Shown here piece after piece: positions 7,912 through 16,657 of a DNA stretch of 64,000 bases. Made by a program: the position numbers and the translations under genes. How positions within the stretch are numbered: position 1 is the first letter of the stretch; every line of letters begins with the position of its first letter. The notes beneath the pieces are model-generated. The model did not search any database, was not told the DNA's origin, and saw only the letters and a list, made by a program, of their open reading frames with translations. Origin of the DNA: Allomuricauda sp. (GTDB lineage: Bacteria; Bacteroidota; Bacteroidia; Flavobacteriales; Flavobacteriaceae); assembly GCA_003712125.1 (NCBI GenBank), contig RHLF01000002.1, positions 682,001 to 746,000 on the forward strand, given 5' to 3'.

Positions 7912-8769
7912 ATGATTTCAGAAGAGCAGTTTCAAAATGAGCTGCACCTAATTATAAAAAATGCCATACGCGAAGATGTGGGCGATGGTGACCACAGTTC
8001 CCTGGCTTGCATTCCATCTGAAGCGAAGGGAAAGGCCAAGCTCTTGGTCAAAGATGACGGGGTTATTGCAGGGGTAGCGTTTGCACGGCAGGTTTTCCAT
8101 TACGTAGACCCAGAGCTTAGGCTCACCATTCAAATCGAAGATGGAACCGCCGTAAAATACGGTGATATCGTCTTTTACGTAGAGGGTAATTCCCAAAGCA
8201 TACTAAAGGCTGAACGCTTGGTATTGAATGCGATGCAACGAATGAGTGCCATTGCCACCAAAACACGATACTTTGCAGACCTGTTGGATGGAACCAAGAC
8301 AAAAATATTGGATACCCGAAAAACGACTCCTGGTATTAGGGCCCTTGAAAAGTGGGCCGTAAAAATAGGGGGAGGAGAGAACCATCGTTTTGCACTTTAT
8401 GATATGATTATGCTTAAAGACAATCATATCGATTTCGCGGGGGGAATCACCAAAGCCATTAACAAAACCAAGGCCTACCTAAATGAAACAGGCCGTGATT
8501 TAAAGATTATAGTTGAAGCCAGAGATTTGGAAGAGATTCGGGAAATTCTAAAATCTGAAGGGGTATACCGGATACTCATTGATAATTTCAATTTTGAAGA
8601 TACCCGAGAGGCGGTAGCACTAATTGGAAATAAGTGCCTTACGGAGTCTTCCGGCGGTATTAATGAAACAACGATTCGCAGTTATGCGGAATGTGGGGTA
8701 GACTATATTTCTTCAGGGGCCTTGACCCATTCCGTATACAATATGGATTTAAGTCTAAAAGCAGTATAG
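7912..8769 (+). CDS. nadC: Nicotinate-nucleotide pyrophosphorylase (carboxylating)
   Basis: 285 residues. It converts quinolinate and PRPP to nicotinate mononucleotide, CO2 and PPi in de novo NAD synthesis. Family signatures: EDVGDGDHSS at 21-30, RKTTPGIR at 136-143 (quinolinate and phosphate binding), GGGENHR at 153-159, LKDNH at 168-172, then the VEARDLEE and SGGI barrel strands. A TAATTTCG element about 18 nt before the ATG is a likely -7 box. It abuts the YihY gene directly (the next ATG follows the stop), so it heads a nadC-yihY-DUF2147-priA operon. nadA and nadB are not in the window. Confidence 0.96.
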   Translation: MISEEQFQNELHLIIKNAIREDVGDGDHSSLACIPSEAKGKAKLLVKDDGVIAGVAFARQVFHYVDPELRLTIQIEDGTAVKYGDIVFYVEGNSQSILKAERLVLNAMQRMSAIATKTRYFADLLDGTKTKILDTRKTTPGIRALEKWAVKIGGGENHRFALYDMIMLKDNHIDFAGGITKAINKTKAYLNETGRDLKIIVEARDLEEIREILKSEGVYRILIDNFNFEDTREAVALIGNKCLTESSGGINETTIRSYAECGVDYISSGALTHSVYNMDLSLKAV

Positions 8770-9747
8770 ATGTCCCAATCCGTTGAAGAAAGGTTGGAGA
8801 AGATTCCGGTGGTCAACTGGGTGGTTGCCCTACTCAAGCGGTTAAAGTTGCCAGCTTTTGAAGGCTTGTCTTTTTATGATTTGATTGAAATGTATGTGGT
8901 GGGCATCGTACAGGGTACCCTTTCGACGCGGGCCAGTGCCATTGCTTTCAGTGTTTTTTTGGCGCTCTTCCCCTTAATGATTTTCCTTGTTACGTTACTT
9001 CCCTTTGTCATTCCTTATGCCAGCGTTGGTAATGAGAATTTCGATGGTCAATTTTTATTGTTTCTCGAATCTTTTTTACCCACGGCAACCAGCGATTATT
9101 TTGGGGATATATACCAACAAATAAAAGATCAAAAAAGGGGAGGCTTGCTTTCATCGGCCTTTCTAATTTCAATTTTTTTGGTGGCCAATGGGGTCAATTC
9201 GATTTTTGGGGGGTTCGAAAATTCATACCACGTTGAACTGACTCGAAATTTTTTCAGGCAATATGCCTATGCGCTCATGGTGGGGCTTCTTTTATCGATC
9301 TTACTTATCATAGGAGCAGTGGTGTTCGTTTATTTTGAATTTTACATCGTCGAGTATACAAGTGAGTATTTTAGTAAAACCATGGGGTATGATATTGAAA
9401 AAGGAGATGCTATTGGTTTACAGCTTTCAAAAGTCTTCTTTTTTATGCTGCTATCGTATTTGACCACAGCCATATTGTATTATTTCGGTACGGCGGAAGG
9501 GAAACAGGCGCGATTTTTCTCGGCCGGAGCTTTGATGACAACTTTATTGTTTCTTTTGACTTCTTATCTTTTTGGGGTTTATGTAGAAAAGTTTGCCCGG
9601 TATAACGAACTCTATGGTGCTCTGGGAGGCTTATTGATTCTAATGGTATTTATTTGGTTAAATTCAAACATCCTCCTCTTGGGGTTTGAACTCAATGCAA
9701 CCCTGAATTCTTTAAAAAAACGACATCAAAAAGAACAAGGCGGATGA
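8770..9747 (+). CDS. YihY/BrkB family inner-membrane protein
   Basis: 325 residues with about six membrane helices. The N-terminal STRASAIAFSVFLALFPLMIFLV region is the family hallmark (first helix with conserved Ala-Phe-Phe/Pro pattern), and the last two helices (ELYGALGGLLILMVFIWLNSNILLLGFELN) are equally typical. The family was once called ribonuclease BN by mistake; it is a membrane protein of uncertain function. Translation is coupled to nadC upstream (0 bp gap) and the DUF2147 gene downstream (ATGA overlap). Nothing in the sequence narrows the role. Confidence 0.88.
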   Translation: MSQSVEERLEKIPVVNWVVALLKRLKLPAFEGLSFYDLIEMYVVGIVQGTLSTRASAIAFSVFLALFPLMIFLVTLLPFVIPYASVGNENFDGQFLLFLESFLPTATSDYFGDIYQQIKDQKRGGLLSSAFLISIFLVANGVNSIFGGFENSYHVELTRNFFRQYAYALMVGLLLSILLIIGAVVFVYFEFYIVEYTSEYFSKTMGYDIEKGDAIGLQLSKVFFFMLLSYLTTAILYYFGTAEGKQARFFSAGALMTTLLFLLTSYLFGVYVEKFARYNELYGALGGLLILMVFIWLNSNILLLGFELNATLNSLKKRHQKEQGG

Positions 9748-10175
9748 GACCTGTGATTTTTTTAATTCTATTTTTTTTCAGCTGTGGGCTGCTCTTTGGG
9801 CAGTCTATTTTTGGCAAATGGAAGACAATTGATGACAAATCAGGAATAGAAAAGGCCGTTGTTGAAATTTATGAATACGAAGGACTGGTCTATGGAAAAG
9901 TGGTTGAAATTTTAGAGCAAGGACGCGAAAATGAGTTGTGCACAAAGTGTAAGGGTGAAGACAAGAACAAGCCCATAGTAGGCATCAAGGTCATCAAAGG
10001 ATTAAAGTTCAACGGTAAGGATGAATACAAGGGCGGTCGGCTTTTTGACCCCGAATATGGTGTTGAAGTACGCGGCAAAATTTGGCTCCAACCAAAAAAC
10101 AAAGACAAACTCATGGTGAGAGGCTACCTGGCTTTCTTGTATCGTACCCAAACGTGGCTCAGGGTTAAAGATTAA
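9744..10175 (+). CDS. DUF2147 family secreted protein
   Basis: 143 residues. A signal peptide covers 1-20 (hydrophobic LILFFFSCGLLFGQ). The mature part follows the DUF2147 pattern: FGKWKTIDDKSGIEKAVVEI, then a C..C pair (LCTKCKG, about 72-75), PIVGIKVIKGL, GGRLFDPEYGVEVRGKIWL and a C-terminal MVRGYLAFLYRTQTW. The family is a small beta-rich exported domain of unknown function, common in Bacteroidota. It overlaps the YihY gene by 4 bp and priA by 1 bp (TAATG), so it is co-transcribed with both. Confidence 0.85.
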   Translation: MRPVIFLILFFFSCGLLFGQSIFGKWKTIDDKSGIEKAVVEIYEYEGLVYGKVVEILEQGRENELCTKCKGEDKNKPIVGIKVIKGLKFNGKDEYKGGRLFDPEYGVEVRGKIWLQPKNKDKLMVRGYLAFLYRTQTWLRVKD

Positions 10176-12643
10176 TGACTATGGTTTTGGAGTATTTTTT
10201 GGATGTCGTCTTACCCATTCCTCTGCCGAGGACTTTTACCTATAGTATTTCTGAAGCTCAAGCTGAACTTTTAAAACCTGGAATGCGTGTAGCCGTTCCT
10301 TTTGGTAAATCAAAAATTCAAACGGCCTTGAGTTTTCGGGTGCATAACAACGCCCCACAGGCCTATGAAGCCAAAGAAATTTACCAAATACTTGATGATT
10401 ATCCTTTGGTCAATGAAATCCAGCTTAAACATTGGCAATGGATTGCAGATTACTATATGTGCACACTGGGAGAAGTTTTTCGAAGCGCCCTGCCCAGTGC
10501 ATTTTTGTTGGAAAGTGAAACTTTAGTCGTTTCCAATAAAGAAGCTGAGGTACGTGAAGAAGAACTTAATGATGATGAATTTTTGATCTATGAAGCTTTA
10601 AGACATCAATCACAGTTAAAAATTGCTGATATATCGGCCATTGTTGGCCGAAAGACCGTGATGCCGTTGGTCAACAAGTTGCTAAAAAAAGGTATTGTTT
10701 ATCAAAAAGAGGAACTTTATGAGCAGTATAAGCCAAAACTGGTTCGATTTGTTCGATTGGCTCCCGCCTATTCCTCTGAGTCGGCCACCCAAAATCTATT
10801 AGAGCAGTTATCACGTGCACCCAAACAACGTGAGGCATTAATGCATTTATTCCAGCTTCAGGCTACGACCCAAAAACCCGTTTCGGTCAAAGCGCTTGAA
10901 CAACAAAGTGGAACTTCGTCAGCAGTCATTAATTCTCTTATTTCCAAAACCATTTTTGAGGAGTATTATTTGCAACAAGACCGACAGGCTGATAACGATA
11001 CGATTGTAACTGGTGCAAAAACATTAAATGAAGAGCAGCAAAACGCTCTCGCTAGTGCGCAACAAGGTTTTAATGCCAAAAAGGTGGTGTTGTTACATGG
11101 GGTAACGGCCTCAGGAAAAACCGAGGTTTATAGCAAATTGATCAAAGATGTGCTTGATTCTGGGCAACAAGTCTTGTATCTCTTGCCAGAAATAGCACTT
11201 ACAACACAGATAATTACAAAACTCAAAAACCAATTCGCTGGAAAAACTTCGGTGTACCATTCCAAATATAGTCTGAACGAGCGTGTTGAGGTTTGGAACA
11301 ACGTGTTGCATCAAAAAGAAAAGGCTCAAATTGTTGTTGGGGCGAGATCTTCTCTTTTTCTACCTTTTTCCAATTTAGGACTGGTGGTCATTGATGAAGA
11401 GCACGAAAGCTCCTTTAAGCAATTTGACCCAGCACCCAGATACCATGCCCGAGATGCGGCAATCGTATTGGCGAATTTAAGTGAATGTGCTTGCATTCTT
11501 GGTTCTGCGACGCCGAGTGTGGAAAGCATGTACAATGCCAATTCAAAAAAATATGTTTTGGCGACAATGACCAAAAGATATTCCCAATCTCCTTTGCCAA
11601 AAATCGAGTTGGTCAACTTAAAGGAGGCCGTTCGCAAAAAACAGGTGAAGGGTCATTTTTCTAATGAATTACTAAACAACATTCAAGAAACCTTGGCGGT
11701 TGGCCAACAGGTGATTTTATTCCAAAATAGGAGGGGATATGCACCTATCGTTCAATGTGCAACTTGTGGCCATGCCCCGCAATGCCCCAATTGCGATGTA
11801 AGCTTAACGTTTCACAGCAACCAAAATCAATTGCGATGCCATTATTGTGGGTATAACCGACCCTTGGAAGCAAGCTGTGAAGCCTGTGGCAGTTTCACCT
11901 TGGACAAATTGGGACTTGGAACAGAACAAGTGCAGAATGAACTTACCAACCATTTGCCAGAGATCCGTACGGGAAGGATGGATTTGGATACGACTCGAGG
12001 CAAACATGCCCATGAAAAGATAATAACGGCTTTTGAAAACAGGGAATACGATGTGCTGATCGGTACGCAAATGGTCACCAAGGGACTGGATTTTGGAAAT
12101 GTGGGTTTGGTCGGTATCATGAACGCTGATACCTTACTTAATTTTCCAGATTATAGGTCGCATGAAAGGAGTTTTCAGTTACTGGTTCAGGTGGCCGGTA
12201 GGGCCGGTCGTGCAGATAACCCCGGTCGTGTTATCATTCAGACCTATAATCCCTACCATCCCATTTTGAAGCAGGTGTGTTCTTATGACTACGAACAGAT
12301 GTACACTGACCAAATTGTAGATCGTGAGCATTTCGGATATCCGCCTCAGCAGCGCATCATTAAAATAACTTTAAAGGATAAGGATTTTAACAAGTTGAAC
12401 GAAGCTTCGACCTGGTTTTATAATGGTTTGAAAAACCTCTTCCCCTCACAAAAAATTCTGGGACCTGAGCACCCACCTGTCGCGAGGATCAGAAGGTACT
12501 ACCTAAAAAACATGTTGCTTAAGCTAGAGATGAACCAATCGCCATCAAAAATCAAAAATGGCATCAAAAGAATTCAAAAATCCTTCGATGCCATTCCTTA
12601 CTATAAAAGTGTCAGACTGGTCTACGATGTAGACCATATATAG
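10175..12643 (+). CDS. priA: Primosomal protein N' (replication restart helicase PriA)
   Basis: 822 residues. PriA reloads the replisome at stalled forks. Domains in order: N-terminal 3' DNA-binding domain (about 5-105), winged helix, and helicase with Walker A GVTASGKT at 309-316 and DEEH at 407-410 followed by the aromatic-rich loop SSFKQFDPAPRYHARD. The zinc-binding region has eight cysteines (about 528, 531, 537, 540, 555, 558, 568, 571). Then helicase motifs IV-VI (IGTQMVTKGLDF; LLVQVAGRAGRA) and a C-terminal domain. All key residues are present. The start at 10175 overlaps the previous stop; an ATG at 10181 is an alternative. It is convergent with the LytTR gene with no gap and no visible terminator between. 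Confidence 0.95.
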   Translation: MTMVLEYFLDVVLPIPLPRTFTYSISEAQAELLKPGMRVAVPFGKSKIQTALSFRVHNNAPQAYEAKEIYQILDDYPLVNEIQLKHWQWIADYYMCTLGEVFRSALPSAFLLESETLVVSNKEAEVREEELNDDEFLIYEALRHQSQLKIADISAIVGRKTVMPLVNKLLKKGIVYQKEELYEQYKPKLVRFVRLAPAYSSESATQNLLEQLSRAPKQREALMHLFQLQATTQKPVSVKALEQQSGTSSAVINSLISKTIFEEYYLQQDRQADNDTIVTGAKTLNEEQQNALASAQQGFNAKKVVLLHGVTASGKTEVYSKLIKDVLDSGQQVLYLLPEIALTTQIITKLKNQFAGKTSVYHSKYSLNERVEVWNNVLHQKEKAQIVVGARSSLFLPFSNLGLVVIDEEHESSFKQFDPAPRYHARDAAIVLANLSECACILGSATPSVESMYNANSKKYVLATMTKRYSQSPLPKIELVNLKEAVRKKQVKGHFSNELLNNIQETLAVGQQVILFQNRRGYAPIVQCATCGHAPQCPNCDVSLTFHSNQNQLRCHYCGYNRPLEASCEACGSFTLDKLGLGTEQVQNELTNHLPEIRTGRMDLDTTRGKHAHEKIITAFENREYDVLIGTQMVTKGLDFGNVGLVGIMNADTLLNFPDYRSHERSFQLLVQVAGRAGRADNPGRVIIQTYNPYHPILKQVCSYDYEQMYTDQIVDREHFGYPPQQRIIKITLKDKDFNKLNEASTWFYNGLKNLFPSQKILGPEHPPVARIRRYYLKNMLLKLEMNQSPSKIKNGIKRIQKSFDAIPYYKSVRLVYDVDHI

Positions 12644-13336
12644 TTACACATTGGCCAGGGCCTCTGCTAACTCTGTTTTTTTGTTTCTGCTCAAAGGTAT
12701 TTGACGACCTCCGACCTCAACATTTTTACTGTTGAATTTTTCAATTTTTTCTAAGTTGACAATGTACGACTTATGAATGCGCAAGAACTTTTCTGCAGGC
12801 AATTGCTTTTCAAAAGACTTCATTGTGGAAAGGATAACAATATTGGCTTCATCGGTAACCAATTTGATATAATCTCCAAGAGCCTCTATCCACTTAATGT
12901 CATTGAGGATAACCTTACGCTTTTTAAGGTTACTTTTCACGAAGATATGCTCTTCGTCCTCGTCAACTCGGTTCATTTGCTCGTATTTGGTCACAGCTCT
13001 TTTTACAGAAGCTTCAAAACGTGCAAGAGTAATAGGTTTGTGCAGATAGTCTGTTACATCATAGTCAAATGCCTTTAATGCATAATCGGGCTTTCCAGTA
13101 ATCAATATTACCTGAGGTGGGTTTTCAAGAGCCTCAAGTAGGTCAAAGCCGCTGATAATAGGCATTTCAACGTCTAAAAAGATAAGGTCTATCTCATGGT
13201 TTTTCAATCCATTCTTCGCTTCGATGGCGTTACTGTACTCAGCAACAAGAGCCAAATGGGGGTGGTTATTCACCAATTTGGCAACAGCCATACGCTGCAT
13301 GGATGAATCGTCAACAATTATACTTCGTAATTTCAT
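12644..13336 (-). CDS. LytTR-family response regulator (orphan)
   Basis: 230 residues. Receiver domain 1-120 with acidic pocket Asp9/Asp10, phosphorylatable Asp55 (LIFLDVEMP), a Thr in ITGKPDY and Lys in YLHKPI. LytTR DNA-binding domain about 130-228, including IFVKSNLKK, WIEALGDYIKL, FLRIHKSYIVN and IPLSRNKK. Regulators of this class bind direct repeats through beta strands. No histidine kinase lies next to it, so it is an orphan in this window. The 238 bp upstream is shared with the divergent rpsF operon; a TAATTTG near-match to the -7 box lies about 40 nt before the ATG. Target genes cannot be inferred. Confidence 0.93.
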   Translation of the reverse strand: MKLRSIIVDDSSMQRMAVAKLVNNHPHLALVAEYSNAIEAKNGLKNHEIDLIFLDVEMPIISGFDLLEALENPPQVILITGKPDYALKAFDYDVTDYLHKPITLARFEASVKRAVTKYEQMNRVDEDEEHIFVKSNLKKRKVILNDIKWIEALGDYIKLVTDEANIVILSTMKSFEKQLPAEKFLRIHKSYIVNLEKIEKFNSKNVEVGGRQIPLSRNKKTELAEALANV

Positions 13337-13520
13337 AGATTGGGGTGATTTGTGGGGTTTAAATCATCGGCAAATTACACAAAAAACACGGTCAAGTGCA
13401 ACAAAAGATGTAAACATGGCTTATTCTGTTGTGTATTTAGCAATAGATGTGATTTAGGTTGGATTAATTTTAAACTTGTTAATAACTATTTGCTACTATA
13501 ACGAAGTTTTCATTCTTTTC

Positions 13521-13551
13521 TTGTAATTGGGTTGAATTAGTGTTACTTTTG
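13521..13551 (+). promoter_or_regulatory. Promoter of the rpsF-rpsR-rplI operon
   Basis: TTG (13521-13523), 20-nt spacer, TACTTTTG (13544-13551): a full match to the Bacteroidota TTG-N-TAnnTTTG promoter. The start site would be about 13556, giving a leader of only about 18 A-rich nucleotides without a Shine-Dalgarno sequence. Confidence 0.7.
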
Positions 13552-13574
13552 CGCTCCTTTAAAATAAATAGAAT

Positions 13575-13913
13575 ATGAACCATTACGAAACTGTTTTCAT
13601 TTTGAATCCCGTTCTATCTGATACCCAGATAGAGGAAACAGTCAAGAAATTTGAGGATTTCTTGGTTAAGAATGGTGCCAAAATGGTTTCCAAAGAAAAT
13701 TGGGGACTTAAAAAATTGGCATATCCCATTCAGCACAAGAAAAGTGGATTTTACCACTTGTTTGAGTTTACCGTACCCGGTGAAGCAATTTCACCCTACG
13801 AACTCGAATTGATCAGAGACGAGCGTGTGATGCGCTTCTTGACTGTAAAATTAGACAAGCATGCTATTGCATGGGCTGAAAAGCGTAGAACTAAATTAAA
13901 AGCTAAAGCGTAA
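13575..13913 (+). CDS. rpsF: 30S ribosomal protein bS6
   Basis: 112 residues, typical. It begins [21 protein letters not shown], the standard S6 start, and has [23 protein letters not shown] and the [12 protein letters not shown] strand that pairs with S18 at the platform of the 30S subunit. It is the first gene of rpsF-rpsR-rplI; no ssb or priB lies between, which is usual for Bacteroidota. The upstream sequence AAATAGAAT is A-rich, fitting the non-Shine-Dalgarno initiation of this phylum. Known from Flavobacterium johnsoniae ribosome structures: bS6, bS18 and bS21 sequester the anti-Shine-Dalgarno end of 16S rRNA. Confidence 0.97.
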   Translation: MNHYETVFILNPVLSDTQIEETVKKFEDFLVKNGAKMVSKENWGLKKLAYPIQHKKSGFYHLFEFTVPGEAISPYELELIRDERVMRFLTVKLDKHAIAWAEKRRTKLKAKA

Positions 13914-13918
13914 GAGAT

Positions 13919-14215
13919 ATGTCTTCGATAGAACAACAGGCAAAAGCAAAAAAAGATGGGGAAATCAGATACCTGACCCCATTGAACATTGAGACCAATA
14001 AACAAAAGAAATATTGTCGTTTCAAGAAATCAGGGATTAAGTACATTGATTACAAGGATCCCGATTTCTTAATGAAGTTGGTCAACGAACAAGGAAAACT
14101 TCTTCCAAGAAGATTAACAGGAACATCATTAAAATACCAAAGAAAGGTGGCTCAGGCAGTAAAGCGTGCCCGTCACTTGGCATTAATGCCGTACGTTGGT
14201 GATATGTTGAAATAA
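13919..14215 (+). CDS. rpsR: 30S ribosomal protein bS18
   Basis: 98 residues, slightly longer than the E. coli protein because of an N-terminal tail rich in Gln and Lys. Core signature: [18 protein letters not shown] (about 30-47), then [31 protein letters not shown], the rRNA-binding helix. A single Cys33 is present rather than a zinc-binding set. The gap to rpsF is 5 bp and to rplI 12 bp, so it is co-transcribed. In this phylum S18 helps bury the anti-Shine-Dalgarno sequence (known from F. johnsoniae); the gene itself has no Shine-Dalgarno. Confidence 0.97.
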   Translation: MSSIEQQAKAKKDGEIRYLTPLNIETNKQKKYCRFKKSGIKYIDYKDPDFLMKLVNEQGKLLPRRLTGTSLKYQRKVAQAVKRARHLALMPYVGDMLK

Positions 14216-14227
14216 AATTTTGATAGC

Positions 14228-14680
14228 ATGGAATTGATATTAAAAGAAGACGTACAGGACTTGGGTTTTAAAGATGACATCGTGACAGTAAAAAATGGTT
14301 ACGGAAGAAACTTTCTAATTCCTCAAGGAAAGGCAGCATTGGCAACACCGTCAGCGAAGAAGGTTTTAGAAGAAACCCTTAGACAGCGTGCCCACAAAGA
14401 AAAGAAGGTAATTGATGCGGCCAATAAAACTGCGGGTGCATTGAAAGAACTTGAAATCAAGATACCCGCAAAAGTTGGAACCGGTGATAAACTCTTTGGT
14501 TCCGTAACCAATATTGATTTGGCAACTGCTCTTGAAAAAGCAGGACATACCATTGAGAAAAAGTATATCATGATTCAAGGTGGTACCGTTAAAAGAGTGG
14601 GGCCTTACAATGCGCAGATTCGTTTGCATAGAGAGGTTTCTGTGGATTTCCCATTTGAGGTTGTCGCTGAGAAAAAGTAA
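14228..14680 (+). CDS. rplI: 50S ribosomal protein bL9
   Basis: 150 residues, normal length. The N-terminal domain starts MELILKEDVQDLGFKDDIVTVKNGYGRNFLIPQGKA, the L9 signature with the conserved GYGRNFLIP. A long connecting helix (about 40-75) joins it to the C-terminal rRNA-binding domain with KLFGSVTNIDLA. It binds near the L1 stalk base and affects frame maintenance. It is the last gene of the operon and is followed by a strong intrinsic terminator. Confidence 0.97.
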   Translation: MELILKEDVQDLGFKDDIVTVKNGYGRNFLIPQGKAALATPSAKKVLEETLRQRAHKEKKVIDAANKTAGALKELEIKIPAKVGTGDKLFGSVTNIDLATALEKAGHTIEKKYIMIQGGTVKRVGPYNAQIRLHREVSVDFPFEVVAEKK

Positions 14681-14701
14681 TACGTATATAAATATGTGAT
14701 G

Positions 14702-14734
14702 AAGCCCTAACTGAAAAGTTGGGGCTTTATTTTT
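14702..14734 (+). terminator. Intrinsic terminator of rpsF-rpsR-rplI
   Basis: An 11-bp stem (AAGCCCTAACT / AGTTGGGGCTT, all positions pair, one G-T) closed by a GAAA tetraloop, followed by TATTTTT. The T-run also forms the -7-like box in front of the next gene. Confidence 0.85.
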
Positions 14735-14735
14735 G
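14728..14735 (+). promoter_or_regulatory. -7 box overlapping the terminator tail, abutting the next ATG
   Basis: TATTTTTG fits TAnnTTTG; it overlaps the U-tract of the rplI terminator and ends 4 nt before the ATG at 14740. No -33 TTG at the right distance is seen. Confidence 0.4.
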
Positions 14736-14739
14736 GATT

Positions 14740-15210
14740 ATGAAGTACAGAAGACTTACAAAAGAACAGTTGGAAGAGCTGCATCCCGAATTCATCAATT
14801 TTCTAGCTACCCAATCCATTACAGCTGAGGAATGGAGTCGGTTAAAAGAAGAAAAACCCAAAGTTGCTGAAGAGGAGCTCGATGTTTTTAGTGATTTGAT
14901 TTGGGAGGGTGTACTTGCCAATGTCAGGTACTTGGAAAATATCTCAGAACAGCACATGCACCTTTTTGATTTGACCGAGAAGGAAATGAAGTTGCTTTCG
15001 GTCAAAGTGTTGAACCCCAATATCGATTTGAGAACAACGGAAGGTTTTGCATGGTTCAAACGCAATTTTCAATCTGATTTTGTGGAGTATGTGACCGCTT
15101 CCAAAGCCTATTCACAAGATAAAAACCAAGACAAATTCAATATCATCCAACAGGGTGCGGTAATAACCAAGGGTGAGTTATACCAATGGTTTGATGAAAT
15201 TATTGAATAA
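14740..15210 (+). CDS. Conserved flavobacterial protein (DUF6495-like)
   Basis: 156 residues, soluble, acidic, no signal peptide and no membrane segment. The start MKYRRLTKEQLEELHPEFINFLATQSI is a pattern I recall from a family conserved across Flavobacteriia and named DUF6495; the assignment is from memory. The ATG at 14740 is preferred over an in-frame TTG at 14719, which lies inside the terminator stem. It sits between rplI and hisS but has its own predicted start region. Function unknown; strong conservation next to translation genes hints at, but does not prove, a cytoplasmic housekeeping role. Confidence 0.7.
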   Translation: MKYRRLTKEQLEELHPEFINFLATQSITAEEWSRLKEEKPKVAEEELDVFSDLIWEGVLANVRYLENISEQHMHLFDLTEKEMKLLSVKVLNPNIDLRTTEGFAWFKRNFQSDFVEYVTASKAYSQDKNQDKFNIIQQGAVITKGELYQWFDEIIE

Positions 15211-15229
15211 GGTTTTTGTGATTCCTGTT

Positions 15230-15257
15230 TTGACAGGAACCACATTCCTTATATTTG
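15230..15257 (+). promoter_or_regulatory. Promoter of hisS
   Basis: TTG (15230-15232), 17-nt spacer, TATATTTG (15250-15257): a full match to the Bacteroidota promoter. The predicted leader is about 13 nt. Confidence 0.7.
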
Positions 15258-15274
15258 TCCGAATATTTTTCTGA

Positions 15275-16657
15275 ATGCCACAAAAACCATCCATACCAAA
15301 GGGAACCCGTGATTTCTCACCATCAGAAATTGCCAAACGCAATCACATCCTTGCTGTTATAAAAAGACAATTTGAGTTATTTGGTTTCATGCCCATTGAA
15401 ACCCCGAGTTTTGAAAACTCGGAGACCTTGTTGGGTAAATATGGTGATGAAGGCGACCGTTTGATTTTTAAGATTTTGAATTCAGGCGACTTTATTTCGA
15501 AGGTTGATGATGTTACCTATAGCTCAAAAAACTCTACCTCCTTAGCGCCAAGAATTTCAGACAAAGCACTGCGGTACGATTTAACGGTACCCTTTGCGCG
15601 CTACGTGGTCATGCACCAAAATGAGATAGATTTTCCCTTTAAACGTTATCAAATCCAACCTGTATGGCGGGCCGACAGACCCCAAAAAGGGCGTTATCGA
15701 GAATTTTACCAATGTGATGCCGATGTTGTTGGAGCCAATGCCATAGTTCAAGAGGTTGAATTTATACAATTGTACGATGCTGTTTTCACCGAACTGGGCT
15801 TAGCGGGTACAACAATCAAAATCAACAATCGCAAGATTTTGTCAGGTATCGCTGAAGTAATTGGTGCCAAACATCTTTTGGTAGACTTTACGGTAGCCTT
15901 GGATAAACTTGATAAAATTGGGGAGGAGAAGGTTAAAATGGAAATGCTCGAAAAGGGTATGTCAGCAACCGCGGTTGAGCGAGCTGGACCGTTATTTTCA
16001 TTGCAGGGTGACAATTTTGAAAAACTCGATACACTTCAAACCTTTCTTTCTGGATCTGAAATAGGACGCGAAGGTGTTGCCGAGTTGCGATCAATACTTG
16101 ATGTGCTCAAAGAGCTACAATTGGATTCCTGTTCCCTGGAAATTGATGTGACCTTGGCCCGTGGTCTGAATTACTACACCGGTGCCATATTTGAGGTCGC
16201 TGCCCCACAGCAGGTACAAATGGGCTCTATTGGTGGCGGTGGTCGCTATGATGACCTTACTGGAATATTTGGACTCAACGACGTGAGCGGTGTGGGAATT
16301 TCATTTGGATTGGACCGGATTTATTTGGTTTTGGACGAATTGGATCTTTTTCCGAAAGCAATTGCCAAAAGTTTGGATGTCTTGTGTTTGAATTTTGGTG
16401 AGCAGGAAGCAATCGCTGCCTTGCATTTGGTTTCTAAACTAAGAAATAGCGGTGTTCGCGCTGATTTGTATCCCAGTTCGGCCAAAGTGCCAAAACAATT
16501 CAAATATGCCGACAAACGCGAAGTGCCCTACGTAATTCTTTTGGGTGCCAACGAACTTGCGGAACGAAATTTTGTTGTTAAAGACATGCACACTGGTGAG
16601 CAAAAGCTGTATTCGCTAGACAATCCTGAGCCCTTCATACAGGAATTACAATCGTGA
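15275..16657 (+). CDS. hisS: Histidine--tRNA ligase
   Basis: 460 residues. Class II aminoacyl-tRNA synthetase. It opens KGTRDFSPSEIAKRN (the HisRS start motif). Motif 2 is WRADRPQKGRYREFYQCD (about 131-148). The histidine-specific motif is ARGLNYYTGAIFEV (about 294-307), and motif 3 includes IGGGGRYDDLTG then SGVGISFGLDRI. The C-terminal anticodon-binding domain is about 365-460. All core residues are seen. The 3' end overlaps the convergent Nudix gene by 12 bp. Confidence 0.97.
   Translation: MPQKPSIPKGTRDFSPSEIAKRNHILAVIKRQFELFGFMPIETPSFENSETLLGKYGDEGDRLIFKILNSGDFISKVDDVTYSSKNSTSLAPRISDKALRYDLTVPFARYVVMHQNEIDFPFKRYQIQPVWRADRPQKGRYREFYQCDADVVGANAIVQEVEFIQLYDAVFTELGLAGTTIKINNRKILSGIAEVIGAKHLLVDFTVALDKLDKIGEEKVKMEMLEKGMSATAVERAGPLFSLQGDNFEKLDTLQTFLSGSEIGREGVAELRSILDVLKELQLDSCSLEIDVTLARGLNYYTGAIFEVAAPQQVQMGSIGGGGRYDDLTGIFGLNDVSGVGISFGLDRIYLVLDELDLFPKAIAKSLDVLCLNFGEQEAIAALHLVSKLRNSGVRADLYPSSAKVPKQFKYADKREVPYVILLGANELAERNFVVKDMHTGEQKLYSLDNPEPFIQELQS

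Noticed and set aside
12644-13336. LytTR regulator paired with the PilJ protein as a two-component system
   Set aside because: They are more than 5 kb apart with unrelated genes between and the PilJ protein lacks an ATPase domain.
13337-13574. S6:S18-binding leader before rpsF
   Set aside because: The promoter leaves only about 18 nt of leader, too short for a structured element.
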